From Leifsonia shinshuensis (lineage in GTDB: Bacteria; Actinomycetota; Actinomycetes; Actinomycetales; Microbacteriaceae), in assembly GCF_014217625.1 (NCBI RefSeq), contig NZ_CP043641.1, forward strand, positions 434,001 to 498,000: a stretch of 64,000 bases of DNA. The letters run 5' to 3'. The notes below the pieces were generated by a model. It was given only the letters and a program-made list of their open reading frames with translations, had not been told where the DNA came from and ran no database searches. A program made the translations under genes and the position numbers. Shown here piece after piece: positions 27,331-39,485 of this stretch. Every line of letters starts with the position of its first letter. The first letter of the stretch is position 1.

Positions 27331-27828
27331 GTGACGATCGTCCTGATCGGTCCGCCGGCGGCGGGCAAGACGCGGCTGGGCAAGCGCCTGGCCAAGCGGC
27401 TCGGCCTCCCGTTCGTGGACACCGACGCGGTCGTGGTCGCCCGGCACGGCGCCATCGCCGAGATCTTCGCCGAGCACGGCGAGCCGTACTTCCGGGCGCT
27501 GGAGCGCGCCGCCGTCGCGGAGGCCGTGGCCCAGCCGGGCATCGTGTCCGTCGGCGGGGGAGCGGTGCTCGACCCCGACACGCAGGCAGACCTCGCGTCG
27601 ACCCGCGTCGTCCTGCTGACCGTCCGGCCGGAGGCGATCGCCGCCCGGATCACCAACCGCAAGCGCCCGCTGGTCACCGACCTCGAGTCGTGGAAGCGGC
27701 TCGTCGCGGCGCGCACCCCGCTGTACCAGTCGCTCGCGGACTACACCGCGGACACGTCGACCCGGCCGATCGAGACCATCGTGGAGGAGATCGCACGTTG
27801 GGTGGAAGAAGGAGACCACGACCTATGA
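27331..27828 (+). CDS. aroK: shikimate kinase
   Basis: A 165-residue P-loop kinase phosphorylating shikimate at O3. Walker A is GPPAAGKT (7-14), shikimate-binding DTDAVV follows, then the VSVGGGAVL loop and the lid RKRPLV. The GTG start lies 5 bases after aroC. Its stop overlaps aroB as ATGA. Length is normal for AroK. Confidence 0.96.
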   Translation: MTIVLIGPPAAGKTRLGKRLAKRLGLPFVDTDAVVVARHGAIAEIFAEHGEPYFRALERAAVAEAVAQPGIVSVGGGAVLDPDTQADLASTRVVLLTVRPEAIAARITNRKRPLVTDLESWKRLVAARTPLYQSLADYTADTSTRPIETIVEEIARWVEEGDHDL

Positions 27829-28904
27829 CCGACCAGCCCACCGAGATCCTCGTCGCCGGGACGGACCAGTACCCGGTCGTCATCGGGCGCGGCCTCCGCT
27901 TCGACCTCGCCCAGCACCTGGGCAGCGGGGTGAACAAGGTGCTCGTGGTGCACCCGCCGACGCTCGGGGCCGCAGCCGCCGCGCTGCGCGAGTCGCTGAC
28001 CGGGCAGTACGAAGTCCTGCTCGCCGAGGTCCCGGACGCGGAGGCCGCCAAGCGCGTCGAGGTCGCCTCCTTCCTCTGGGGCATCATGGGCCAGTCCGAC
28101 TTCACGCGTTCGGACGCCGTGATCGGATTCGGCGGCGGCGCCGTCACCGACCTCGCCGGCTTCGTCGCGGCGACGTGGCTGCGCGGCGTCCGGCTGGTGC
28201 AGGTCCCCACGACGCTGCTCGGGATGGTGGACGCCGCGGTCGGCGGCAAGACCGGCATCAACACCGCGGAGGGCAAGAACCTGGTCGGCGCCTTCTACGC
28301 CCCGGCCGCCGTCGTCTGCGACCTCGACACGCTGACCTCCCTCGGCCGCAACGAACTGCTGGCCGGCTTCGCGGAAGTCGTCAAGTACGGCTTCATCGCC
28401 GAGCCGGAGATCCTGGACATCATCGAGCGGGACGTCGACGTCGCCACCGATCCCGAGTCGCCGGAGTTCCGGCGCCTGGTCGAGCTGTCGATCGGGATCA
28501 AGGCGCGGGTGGTCGGCGAGGACTTCACCGAGCAGGGCCTCCGCGAGATCCTGAACTACGGCCACACCCTCGGCCACGCGATCGAGCACGCCGAGCGCTA
28601 CCAGTGGCGGCACGGCGCCGCGGTCTCCGTCGGGATGGTCTACGCCGCAGAGCTCGGCCGGCTGAGCGGCCGCCTGAGCGACGAGGCCGTCGACCGGCAC
28701 CGCCGCATCCTGGAGTCGCTGACGCTGCCGACCAGGTACCCGCTCGGCCGCTGGCAGACCCTGCTGGCGAGCATGCAGCGCGACAAGAAGGCCCGCGGCA
28801 GCCTGCTGCGATTCATCGTGCTGGATGACATCGGGCGGCCCACCGTGCTCGCCGGTCCCGACCAGAGCCTGCTGTTCGCGGCGTACCAGGAGGTGGGGTC
28901 CTGA
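27825..28904 (+). CDS. aroB: 3-dehydroquinate synthase
   Basis: A 359-residue NAD- and metal-dependent enzyme that cyclises DAHP to 3-dehydroquinate. Motifs visible: GFGGGAVTDLAGFVAATWLR (NAD loop), VPTTLLGMVDAAVGGKTGIN, the metal-ligand Glu in FAEVVKYGF and His residues in YGHTLGHAIEHAERY. The ATG is preceded by GAAGGAG. It overlaps aroK by 4 bases, and the next gene by one base (TGATG). Confidence 0.97.
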   Translation: MTDQPTEILVAGTDQYPVVIGRGLRFDLAQHLGSGVNKVLVVHPPTLGAAAAALRESLTGQYEVLLAEVPDAEAAKRVEVASFLWGIMGQSDFTRSDAVIGFGGGAVTDLAGFVAATWLRGVRLVQVPTTLLGMVDAAVGGKTGINTAEGKNLVGAFYAPAAVVCDLDTLTSLGRNELLAGFAEVVKYGFIAEPEILDIIERDVDVATDPESPEFRRLVELSIGIKARVVGEDFTEQGLREILNYGHTLGHAIEHAERYQWRHGAAVSVGMVYAAELGRLSGRLSDEAVDRHRRILESLTLPTRYPLGRWQTLLASMQRDKKARGSLLRFIVLDDIGRPTVLAGPDQSLLFAAYQEVGS

Positions 28905-29293
28905 TGGCCAAGACCATCGTGCAGAAGTTGCTCCTCAAGGAAGGCGACACGCTGAGCGTCGTGGGCGCCGGCGCCGACGAGCGCGCCGTGATCGGCGGGC
29001 TCCCAGACGGCGTGACCGAGGTCGCGCCGGCGGACGCCGCTGTCTCGGTCACCTTCGTGCGCACCCGGGATGAGCTGATGGCACACTTCGGCGACGAGCT
29101 GCCTGCGCTGACCGGCGCCCGGGCGGTCTGGTTCCTGTACCCGAAGGGCGGCAGGGCGGACTTCAACAGGGACACCTTCATCCGGGAGGCCGGCGCGTTC
29201 GGCTGGCGGCCGATCAGCAACGTAGCCGTGGACGACGTCTGGTCGGCGGTGCGCGTCCGTCCGCTCGCCGAGGGAGAGGCGCAGGTAGGGTGA
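28904..29293 (+). CDS. DUF3052-like protein in the shikimate operon
   Basis: A 129-residue soluble protein between aroB and aroQ, coupled to both by one- to four-base overlaps. The C-terminal half carries AVWFLYPKGGRADFNRD, then REAGAFGWRPISNVAVDDVW. This recalls the W-x-L-x-P-K-x-G-R and A-G-L...D-W-S pattern of actinobacterial DUF3052 proteins. The N-terminus (KLLLKEGDTLSVVGA) also fits. No catalytic motif or membrane segment is evident. The family assignment is from remembered motifs and is tentative. Being locked in the aro operon suggests, but does not show, a link to aromatic biosynthesis. Confidence 0.75.
   Translation: MAKTIVQKLLLKEGDTLSVVGAGADERAVIGGLPDGVTEVAPADAAVSVTFVRTRDELMAHFGDELPALTGARAVWFLYPKGGRADFNRDTFIREAGAFGWRPISNVAVDDVWSAVRVRPLAEGEAQVG
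29286..29291 (+). promoter_or_regulatory. -10 hexamer TAGGGT before aroQ
   Basis: TAGGGT ends 7 bases before the ATG at 29299 and overlaps the previous gene's stop. It supports ATG 29299 as a leaderless start over GTG 29290. Confidence 0.35.
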
Positions 29294-29298
29294 GCGGC

Positions 29299-29736
29299 AT
29301 GACTTCCGTCCTGGTCCTGAATGGTCCCAACCTCGGCAGGCTCGGCACCCGCGAGCCCGACGTGTACGGCGCGGGAACGCTGGACGACCTCCGCGCCCAG
29401 CTGGTCGCCGACGCCCCCGAGCTGGACATCGACCTGCGTCAGACGGACGTCGAGGGCGAGCTGCTGCGCTGGCTGCACGAAGCCGCCGACTCCGGCGCTC
29501 CGGTCATCCTCAACGCCGGCGCCTGGACGCACTACTCGTACGCGCTGCGCGACGCGGTTTCGCTGGTGACGAAGTCCGGCGGCACGGTCGTCGAGGTGCA
29601 CCTGTCCAACCCGCACGCCCGCGAGGAGTTCCGGCACACCAGCGTCATCAGCGGCGTCTCCACGGGCGTGATCGCCGGCTTCGGGTTCGAGTCGTACCGG
29701 CTGGCTCTGGCGTTCATTCGCCGAAACGCCCGCTGA
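29299..29736 (+). CDS. aroQ: type II 3-dehydroquinate dehydratase
   Basis: A 145-residue dodecameric dehydratase (dehydroquinate to dehydroshikimate). It starts MTSVLVLNGPNLGRLGTREP; the flexible lid with Arg and Tyr is GTREPDVYG. NAGAWTHYSYALRDAV, VEVHLSNPHAREEFRHTS and GVIAGFGFESYRLAL are all present. A GTG at 29290 overlapping the previous stop would add three residues; the ATG matches the usual N-terminus and the -10 geometry. With aroB, aroE, aroK and aroC nearby, most of the shikimate pathway is here; DAHP synthase and AroA are not. Confidence 0.96.
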   Translation: MTSVLVLNGPNLGRLGTREPDVYGAGTLDDLRAQLVADAPELDIDLRQTDVEGELLRWLHEAADSGAPVILNAGAWTHYSYALRDAVSLVTKSGGTVVEVHLSNPHAREEFRHTSVISGVSTGVIAGFGFESYRLALAFIRRNAR

Positions 29737-29740
29737 CGTC

Positions 29741-29746
29741 TAGAAT
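29741..29746 (+). promoter_or_regulatory. efp promoter -10 TAGAAT
   Basis: TAGAAT sits 4 bases after the aroQ stop and about 90 bases before the efp ATG. It gives efp-nusB its own transcript with a leader of about 80 bases that contains GC-rich inverted segments. Confidence 0.5.
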
Positions 29747-29835
29747 CTTCTGGGGCTCCGTACGCCGAGCCCGTCGTGGACGGCGCGGGGCGCCGATCCC
29801 ACCCGAATCTTCCGCAAAGCGAATGGAACTCTGGC

Positions 29836-30399
29836 ATGGCATCGACCGCTGACATCAAGAACGGCATCGTCCTCAACATCGACGGACAGCTCTGGAGCGT
29901 CATCGAGTTCCAGCACGTCAAGCCGGGCAAGGGTGGAGCGTTCGTCCGCACCAAGCTGAAGAACGTCACGACCGGCAAGACCGTCGACCGCACCTACAAC
30001 GCCGGCGCGAAGATCGAGATCACCAACGTCGACCGCCGCGACTACCAGTACCTGTACCAGGACGGCGCCGACTTCGTCTTCATGGACACCAGCGACTACG
30101 ACCAGATCACCATCCCGGGCCCGATCGTCGGCGACTCCGCCAACTTCATGCTCGAGAACCAGAACGTGACCGTCGCGCTGCACGAGGGCTCGCCGCTCTA
30201 CGTGGAGCTGCCGGCCTCCGTCGTCCTGGAGATCACCTACACCGAGCCGGGCCTGCAGGGCGACCGCTCCACCGGCGGCACCAAGCCCGCGACTGTGGAG
30301 ACCGGCTACCAGATCCAGGTCCCGCTGTTCCTGGAGACCGGCACCCGGGTCAAGGTCGACACCCGCACCGGCGACTACCTCGGCCGCGTCAACGACTAG
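29836..30399 (+). CDS. efp: elongation factor P
   Basis: A 187-residue three-domain tRNA-mimic that rescues ribosomes stalled at proline runs. Domain I has the tip loop [17 protein letters not shown] with K32 at the tip position that is modified in some bacteria. Domain III ends [20 protein letters not shown], the EF-P signature. No beta-lysylation genes are present nearby. The stop (TAG) shares a base with the nusB GTG start, so expression is coupled. Confidence 0.97.
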   Translation: MASTADIKNGIVLNIDGQLWSVIEFQHVKPGKGGAFVRTKLKNVTTGKTVDRTYNAGAKIEITNVDRRDYQYLYQDGADFVFMDTSDYDQITIPGPIVGDSANFMLENQNVTVALHEGSPLYVELPASVVLEITYTEPGLQGDRSTGGTKPATVETGYQIQVPLFLETGTRVKVDTRTGDYLGRVND

Positions 30400-30821
30400 T
30401 GAGCGCCAGGACCAAAGCGCGCAAGCGCGCGCTCGACGTGCTGTTCAGCGCCGACCTGCGGCAGCTGACCCTGCCGCAGGCGCTGGCCGTGGAGGCGGAG
30501 CGAGCGGCCAACGAGCCGACGCGTGAGGCCTCCTGGCTCTACGCCCGCGAGATCGTGGACGGCGTGATCGACCACCAGGACGAGATCGACGAGCAGATCG
30601 AGACGTACGCGCAGGGCTGGACACTGGCGCGCATGCCCGCCGTCGACCGCGCCATCCTGCGCATCGGCGTCTGGGAGCTGCTGTTCAACGACGAGGTGCC
30701 CGACGGCGTCGCCATCTCGGAGGCCGTGGAAGCCGCGACCGTGCTGTCGACGGACGACTCCGCCGGCTTCGTGAACGGGCTGCTGGCGAAGATCGCGCAG
30801 AACCGCCCGCAGCGCGCATGA
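30399..30821 (+). CDS. nusB: transcription antitermination factor NusB
   Basis: A 140-residue all-helical factor that binds boxA RNA with S10 in rRNA antitermination. It starts MSARTKARKRALDVLFSADL, and the conserved C-terminal motifs RMPAVDRAILRIGVWELLFN and VAISEAVEAATVLSTDDSAG are intact. GTG start overlapping the efp stop. The stop overlaps the next ATG by 4 bases. The efp-nusB pair is conserved in many bacteria. Confidence 0.96.
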   Translation: MSARTKARKRALDVLFSADLRQLTLPQALAVEAERAANEPTREASWLYAREIVDGVIDHQDEIDEQIETYAQGWTLARMPAVDRAILRIGVWELLFNDEVPDGVAISEAVEAATVLSTDDSAGFVNGLLAKIAQNRPQRA

Positions 30822-31534
30822 GCGCGCAGCGCCGGCTGCGCCGGATCGTCGCCGCGGCGGTGCTCGCGGTCGCGGTGACCGCCGGCGTCGCCTCCTGCTC
30901 GCTGCTCGGCGGAAACTCGAACGTCCCCGTCGCGACCGCGAAGCCGGCGACCGGCACCGACGGCGCGGCGAACTTCGACGGCGGCTACGTCTCGGCGGGC
31001 TCCGGCGCGAAGAAGGTCGACCTCTGGTTCGACCCGATGTGCCCGGTCTGCGGGGCGTTCGAGAAGTCGAACGGCGCGACGCTGGCGAACGCGGTCACGG
31101 ACGGCTCGATCACCCTCCGGCTGCACCCGCTGACCTTCCTGGACCGCGCGTCGAACGGGACCGGCTACTCCACCCGCGCGTCGGCGGCTCTCGTCTGCGT
31201 CGCGGTGCACGACCCGGAGCGCACCCTGGACTACTACCAGGCGCTGTTCGCCGACCAGCCCGAGGAGAACTCCAGCGGCCTGACCGACAAGCAGCTCGCC
31301 AAGCTCGCGACCGACCACGGCATCACCGACATCTCCGGCTGCATCGACCGCAGCGGGCCGTACCAGGCGTGGGCGCAGGCGAACACGGCGCACTCGCAGA
31401 GCGGCCCGATCACGGTCGACGGCAAGAAGGTGCTCGACAACATCCAGGGCACGCCCACCGTGCTCGTGGACGGCAAGCAGTACACCGGCTCGATCAGCGA
31501 CGAGAAGGAGTTCGCGAGCTTCCTCGCCGGGTGA
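30818..31534 (+). CDS. DsbA-like thiol-disulfide oxidoreductase lipoprotein
   Basis: A 238-residue exported protein. The N-terminus is a lipoprotein signal (RRIVAAAVLAVAVTAGVAS, then C27 as the lipidation cysteine). A thioredoxin-fold DsbA domain follows, with active site CPVC (C75/C78) in LWFDPMCPVCGAFEK, a helical insert, and cis-proline in IQGTPTVLVDG. It probably forms or shuffles disulfides outside the membrane. Two more cysteines (VCVAV and SGCIDR) may pair. It overlaps nusB by 4 bases, although functional linkage is unlikely. Lgt, which would lipidate C27, is encoded at 58519. Confidence 0.9.
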   Translation: MSAQRRLRRIVAAAVLAVAVTAGVASCSLLGGNSNVPVATAKPATGTDGAANFDGGYVSAGSGAKKVDLWFDPMCPVCGAFEKSNGATLANAVTDGSITLRLHPLTFLDRASNGTGYSTRASAALVCVAVHDPERTLDYYQALFADQPEENSSGLTDKQLAKLATDHGITDISGCIDRSGPYQAWAQANTAHSQSGPITVDGKKVLDNIQGTPTVLVDGKQYTGSISDEKEFASFLAG

Positions 31535-31550
31535 GAGCGCTCGGGCCTGC

Positions 31551-31556
31551 TAGGCT
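31551..31556 (+). promoter_or_regulatory. pyr operon promoter -10 TAGGCT
   Basis: TAGGCT lies 55 bases before the pyrR ATG. The predicted start at about 31563 leaves a leader of about 50 bases that contains the PyrR-type motif. Confidence 0.5.
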
Positions 31557-31580
31557 CGACCCAATTGGCATCCTTTAACA

Positions 31581-31606
31581 GCCGTCCTGTGAGGCGGGGA
31601 AGGAGG
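31581..31606 (+). promoter_or_regulatory. pyrR leader: PyrR-binding-type RNA element overlapping the pyrR ribosome-binding region
   Basis: GTCCTGTGAGGC (31584-31595) matches the core of the PyrR recognition consensus ARUCCNGNGAGGYU known from Bacillus attenuators. Flanks GCC/GGC or CCG/CGG can close a hairpin. The AGGAGG ribosome site (31601-31606) begins only 5 bases downstream and no terminator is present. UMP-bound PyrR is therefore expected to block translation, as proposed for other actinobacteria. Motif match is direct; mechanism is by analogy. Confidence 0.7.
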
Positions 31607-31611
31607 TCGGC

Positions 31612-32184
31612 ATGACAGCGCGCACCGTGCTGCAACAGGCTGACATCGCCCGGGCGTTGACTCGGATCTCGCACGAGATCCTGGAGTCCAACCGGGGAAC
31701 GAACGACCTGGTGATCCTGGGCATCCCGACACGCGGTGTCGTGCTCGCCCGGCGGATCGCCGAGAACATCCAGCGGATCGAGCCGGACTCGGTCGCGTCG
31801 CCCGACGACATCGTCGGCTCGCTCGACGTGACGATGTACCGCGACGACCTCTCGCGGCACCCCACCCGGGCGCCGCAGCCCACCTCGCTGCCCGGATCGA
31901 TCGACGGGCGCACCGTCGTGCTGGTGGACGACGTGCTCTTCTCGGGCCGCACCATCCGCGCGGCGCTCGACGCGCTCAGCGACCTCGGGCGGCCGCGCGC
32001 CGTGCGGCTCGCCGTGCTGGTCGACCGCGGGCACCGCGAGCTGCCGATCCGGGCGGACTTCGTCGGCAAGAACCTGCCGTCGGCGGCCTCCGAGCGGATC
32101 TTCGTGCGGCTGGACGAGGTCGACGGCGAGGAGTCGGTCACCATCGACGCCCCGGCCGCCCCCACGGAAGGAGCGCGCGCATGA
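31612..32184 (+). CDS. pyrR: bifunctional pyr operon regulator / uracil phosphoribosyltransferase PyrR
   Basis: A 190-residue type I phosphoribosyltransferase-fold RNA-binding regulator. The PRPP loop is [38 protein letters not shown] and [20 protein letters not shown] are PyrR signatures. It senses UMP and binds the leader hairpin just upstream. First gene of pyrR-pyrB-pyrC-(PH-like)-carA-carB-pyrF-gmk, all linked by short overlaps. The stop overlaps pyrB (ATGA). Confidence 0.97.
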   Translation: MTARTVLQQADIARALTRISHEILESNRGTNDLVILGIPTRGVVLARRIAENIQRIEPDSVASPDDIVGSLDVTMYRDDLSRHPTRAPQPTSLPGSIDGRTVVLVDDVLFSGRTIRAALDALSDLGRPRAVRLAVLVDRGHRELPIRADFVGKNLPSAASERIFVRLDEVDGEESVTIDAPAAPTEGARA

Positions 32185-33191
32185 GGCACCTGCTCAGCAC
32201 CAAGACCCTGTCGCGCGACGACGCGATCACCCTGCTCGACGTGGCAGAGGACATGGCCGACGTGCAGGACCGGGAGGTCAAGAAGCTCCCGACCCTGCGC
32301 GGCAAGACGGTGGTCAACCTGTTCTTCGAGGACTCCACCCGCACCCGCATCTCGTTCGAGGCTGCGGCGAAGCGGCTCTCGGCGGACGTGATCAACTTCT
32401 CGGCCAAGGGCTCCAGCGTCTCCAAGGGCGAGAGCCTGAAGGACACCGCGCAGACGCTCGCGGCGATGGGCGCGGACGCGGTCGTCGTGCGGCACAGCGC
32501 CTCCGGCGCCCCGCAGACGCTCGCGACCAGCGGCTGGATCGACGCGGGCGTGCTCAACGCCGGCGACGGCACCCACGAGCACCCGACCCAGGCGCTGCTC
32601 GACGCCTTCACGATGCGGCGACGGCTGCACGGCCGCGGCTCGCGCGGCCGCGACCTCGATGGCGTGAGCGTCACGATCGTCGGCGACATCCTGCACTCCC
32701 GGGTCGCCCGCTCCAACGTGTGGCTGCTGCAGACGCTGGGCGCGCACGTGAGCCTGGTCGCGCCGCCCACGCTGCTGCCGGTGGATGTCTCGAGCTGGCC
32801 CGCGTCGATCGGCTACGACCTGGACGCGGCGATCGACGCCGACCCGGACGTCGTGATGATGCTGCGCATCCAGGGCGAGCGGATGCACGCCGCCTACTTC
32901 CCGTCCGAGCGCGAGTACGCGCGGCGCTGGGGCCTGGACGACGAACGGCTGGGGCGGCTCGGGGCGGATAGCATTGTGATGCATCCGGGACCGATGAACC
33001 GCGGCCTGGAGATCTCGGCGGCCGCCGCCGACTCCCCGCGGTCGACGGTGCGGGAGCAGGTCGCCAACGGCGTGTCCGTGCGAATGGCCGCCCTGTACCT
33101 GCTGCTGTCGGGCGACCGGATGAATACCCAGACGAGCCAGATGAGCCAGATGAGCCAGACGAGCGAGACGAGCGATGGTGGTGTGCGATGA
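32181..33191 (+). CDS. pyrB: aspartate carbamoyltransferase catalytic subunit
   Basis: A 336-residue enzyme making N-carbamoyl-aspartate. The carbamoyl-phosphate loop is [14 protein letters not shown], the mobile [13 protein letters not shown] loop is present, and [12 protein letters not shown] and [13 protein letters not shown] are intact. After the normal end ([12 protein letters not shown]) there is an odd about 20-residue Ser/Thr/Gln/Met-rich tail encoded by five 9-base repeats. No pyrI regulatory chain is present. Overlaps pyrC by 4 bases. Confidence 0.97.
   Translation: MRHLLSTKTLSRDDAITLLDVAEDMADVQDREVKKLPTLRGKTVVNLFFEDSTRTRISFEAAAKRLSADVINFSAKGSSVSKGESLKDTAQTLAAMGADAVVVRHSASGAPQTLATSGWIDAGVLNAGDGTHEHPTQALLDAFTMRRRLHGRGSRGRDLDGVSVTIVGDILHSRVARSNVWLLQTLGAHVSLVAPPTLLPVDVSSWPASIGYDLDAAIDADPDVVMMLRIQGERMHAAYFPSEREYARRWGLDDERLGRLGADSIVMHPGPMNRGLEISAAAADSPRSTVREQVANGVSVRMAALYLLLSGDRMNTQTSQMSQMSQTSETSDGGVR
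33132..33176 (+). repeat. five 9-base tandem repeats in the 3' end of pyrB
   Basis: Units ACGAGCCAG, ATGAGCCAG, ATGAGCCAG, ACGAGCGAG and ACGAGCGAT run in phase with the pyrB codons (residues 318-332: [15 protein letters not shown]). A 9-base unit can change copy number without breaking the frame. Confidence 0.85.
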
Positions 33192-34513
33192 GTGAGAGCC
33201 CGACGCAGAGGTTCCTGATCCGCGGCGCCGCCCTGGCCGACGGAAGCCGCACCGACCTCCTCCTGGCCGACGGACGGATCGCCGCCACCGGTGCCGACGC
33301 GAGCGACGCCGGCGCGACCGTGGTCGACGCGGACGGCCTGATCGCCCTCCCGGGCCTGGTCGACCTGCACACCCACCTGCGCGAGCCCGGCTACGAGCAG
33401 AGCGAGACCGTCCTGACCGGCACGCGGGCTGCGGCGGCGGGAGGCTTCACCGCGGTCTTCCCGATGGCGAACACCTCCCCGGTGGCCGACACCGCCGGTG
33501 TCGTGGAGCAGGTCCTCCGCCTCGGCGAGGCCGCGGGCTACGCCACCGTGCAGCCGATCGGCGCCGTGACCGTGGGCCTGGCGGGGGAGCGCCTGGCCGA
33601 GCTCGGTGCGATGGCCGACTCCCGCGCGAAGGTGCGGGTCTTCTCCGACGACGGCAAGTGCGTCTCCGACCCGCTGCTGATGCGCCGCGCGCTGGAGTAC
33701 GTCAAGGCGTTCGGCGGCGTGATCGCGCAGCACGCGCAGGAGCCCCGGCTCACCGAGGGCGCCCAGATGAACGAGGGCGCGCTGTCCGGCGAGCTGGGCC
33801 TGACCGGCTGGCCGGCCGTCGCCGAGGAGTCGATCATCGCCCGCGACGTGCTCCTCGCCGAGCACGTCGGCTCACGGCTGCACGTCTGCCACGTCTCGAC
33901 CGCCGGCTCGGTCGACGTCATCCGCTGGGCGAAGGCGCGCGGCGTCGACGTCACGGCCGAGGTCACGCCGCACCACCTGCTGCTGACCGAAGACCTCGCG
34001 TCCGGCTACGACGCGCGCTACAAGGTGAACCCGCCGCTGCGACGTGCGGAGGACGTGGAGGCGCTGCGCGCCGGCCTCGCGGACGGGACGATCGACATCG
34101 TCGCGACCGACCACGCGCCGCACCCGGTGGAGTCCAAGGACTGCGAGTGGGACGCCGCCGCGTTCGGGATGGTCGGGCTGGAGTCCGCCCTCTCGGTCGT
34201 GCAGGCATCGGTGGTCGACAACGGCCTCCTCGACTGGAGCGATATCGCGCGCGTTCTCTCGGCGGCCCCGGCCCGGATCGGCCGGCTGGACGGCCACGGC
34301 CTCCCGCTGGAGGCGGGCGCGCCCGCGGAGCTGTTCCTCTACGACCCGACCGCCTCGCGCGCGTTCTCGACCGGCGACCTCGCGGGCAAGGGCGTCAACT
34401 CGCCCTACCTGTCGATGACGCTGCCGGGCCGGGTGGTGGCGACCTTCCACCGCGGCTACGCGACCGTCCTCGACGGCGCGGTCGTCGAGCAGCTGGAGGT
34501 GGCTCGTGGATAA
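33188..34513 (+). CDS. pyrC: dihydroorotase
   Basis: A 441-residue class I amidohydrolase closing carbamoyl-aspartate to dihydroorotate. Metal-site motifs: [10 protein letters not shown] (HxH), [42 protein letters not shown] and ATDHAPHP (catalytic Asp). Length is typical. It overlaps the next, PH-like gene by 8 bases. Confidence 0.97.
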   Translation: MSESPTQRFLIRGAALADGSRTDLLLADGRIAATGADASDAGATVVDADGLIALPGLVDLHTHLREPGYEQSETVLTGTRAAAAGGFTAVFPMANTSPVADTAGVVEQVLRLGEAAGYATVQPIGAVTVGLAGERLAELGAMADSRAKVRVFSDDGKCVSDPLLMRRALEYVKAFGGVIAQHAQEPRLTEGAQMNEGALSGELGLTGWPAVAEESIIARDVLLAEHVGSRLHVCHVSTAGSVDVIRWAKARGVDVTAEVTPHHLLLTEDLASGYDARYKVNPPLRRAEDVEALRAGLADGTIDIVATDHAPHPVESKDCEWDAAAFGMVGLESALSVVQASVVDNGLLDWSDIARVLSAAPARIGRLDGHGLPLEAGAPAELFLYDPTASRAFSTGDLAGKGVNSPYLSMTLPGRVVATFHRGYATVLDGAVVEQLEVARG

Positions 34514-35033
34514 GCTCCTGCCGACCATCGGCATCCTCCTCGTCGTCATCGTCGTCCTCGCGCTCGCGCTGGTCGGCTGGCGCCGGCGGATGCGGCGTGA
34601 CGCCCCGGCCGGCGGCGGCTACCCGGAGCCGGCGACCGCCGCGGCGGCGACCGCCTCCTCCGACGTGCTCTACGTCGCCACGACCAAGGCGGGCGAGTCC
34701 CTGGAGCGCCTGGCGCTGCCGGGGCTGTCCTACCGCGGCAAGGGCACGGTCGACGTCGCCTCCGACGGGGTCCGGCTCCGCGTGACGGGGGAGCAGCCGG
34801 TGTTCATCCCGGCGGCGGCGCTCACCGGCGTCGGCGCGGCGACGGTCACGATCGACCGGGTCGTGGAGCGGGACGGCCTGCTCCGGCTCGGCTGGACCAC
34901 CAGCGGCGGCGCGGCCGCCGACAGCTACTTCCGGGTCGTGGACCCGGCCGGGCGCGGCCTCCTGACCGCGGCCGTGGAAGACATCCTCCCGGGCGGTTCG
35001 ACGCCCCTCAGTACGAATGAAAGCGAGGTGTGA
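34506..35033 (+). CDS. membrane-anchored PH-like protein in the pyr operon
   Basis: A 175-residue protein with one N-terminal membrane helix (about 5-25: [20 protein letters not shown]), a basic stop-transfer segment (RRRMRR) and a soluble beta-rich domain at about 60-165. That domain resembles the PH-like proteins found at this position between pyrC and carA in related actinobacteria ([32 protein letters not shown]). The role is unknown. The GTG start overlaps pyrC by 8 bases and the stop lies 1 base before the carA start, so it is fully embedded in the operon. Confidence 0.82.
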   Translation: MDKLLPTIGILLVVIVVLALALVGWRRRMRRDAPAGGGYPEPATAAAATASSDVLYVATTKAGESLERLALPGLSYRGKGTVDVASDGVRLRVTGEQPVFIPAAALTGVGAATVTIDRVVERDGLLRLGWTTSGGAAADSYFRVVDPAGRGLLTAAVEDILPGGSTPLSTNESEV

Positions 35034-35034
35034 C

Positions 35035-36203
35035 GTGGCCGCAGCAGAACCTGCCGTGCTCGTCCTCGAAGACGGGAAGCGCTACGTGGGCCGGGCCTAC
35101 GGCGCCCGCGGGCGGACGCTCGGCGAGGCGGTCTTCGCCACCGGCATGACCGGCTACCAGGAGACCCTGACCGACCCGTCCTACGCGGGCCAGATCGTCC
35201 TGATGACGGCGCCGCACATCGGCAACACCGGCACGAACGACGAGGACATGGAGTCCCGCCGGATCTGGGTGGACGGCTTCGTCGTCCGCGAGCCCAGCCG
35301 CGTCGTGTCCAACTTCCGCGCGCAGCGCAGCCTCGACGACGACCTCGTCGAGCAGGGCGTCGTCGGCATCAGCGGCATCGACACCCGCGCCGTCACCCGC
35401 CACATCCGCTCGGCGGGTGCGATGCGCGCCGGGATCTTCTCCGGCGACGACTTCGGGCTCAGCGACTCCGAGCAGCTGGAGCTCGTGCTCTCCGGCGCGA
35501 AGATGTCGGGCCGCAACCTGTCGGCCGAGGTCTCCACCGTCGAGCCGTACACGGTGCCGGCGGTCGGCGAGCGCGTCGGCTCCGTCGCGGTCCTCGACCT
35601 GGGCGTCAAGAAGTCCACGCTCGACAACCTCGCCGCACGCGGGCTCGACGTGCACGTCCTCCCGCAGCAGGTCACCGCCGAGCACGTGCTCAGCCTGAAC
35701 CCGTCCGCGCTGTTCTTCTCGAACGGCCCGGGCGACCCCCAGGCCTCCGACAAGCACGTCGCGCTCCTCCAGGAGACGCTGCGCGCCGGGCTGCCGTACT
35801 TCGGCATCTGCTTCGGCAACCAGCTCCTCGGCCGCGCGCTCGGCCTCACCACCTACAAGCTGCCGTTCGGCCACCGCGGGATCAACCAGCCGGTGCTCGA
35901 CAAGCGCACCGGCCGGGTGGAGATCACCGCCCAGAACCACGGCTTCGCGGTCAAAGCGCCGATCGACGCGACCTTCGACTCGCCGGCCGGGTTCGGCACG
36001 GTGGAGGTCAGCCACTTCAGCCTCAACGACAACGTCGTGGAGGGCCTGAACTGCCTCGACCTCGACGCGTTCAGCGTGCAGTACCACCCGGAGGCGGCCG
36101 CCGGCCCGCACGACGCCAACTACCTCTTCGACCGGTTCCTGGAGATGATTCACAAGCGTGAGTCCGGTTCGCAGGACGACCAGACCCAGGAAGGCACCGA
36201 CTG

Positions 36204-36204
<1 letters not shown>
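35035..36204 (+). CDS. carA: carbamoyl-phosphate synthase small (glutaminase) subunit
   Basis: A 389-residue class I amidotransferase supplying ammonia to CarB. The nucleophile is C259 in [17 protein letters not shown]; the His/Glu pair is in [13 protein letters not shown]. The N-terminal CarA domain starts [22 protein letters not shown] 35035 is chosen because GAGGTG precedes it at the right distance and it gives the normal N-terminus; an in-frame ATG at 35017 lies inside the previous gene. The TGA overlaps the carB ATG. Confidence 0.97.
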
Positions 36205-39481
<3,277 letters not shown>

Positions 39482-39485
<4 letters not shown>

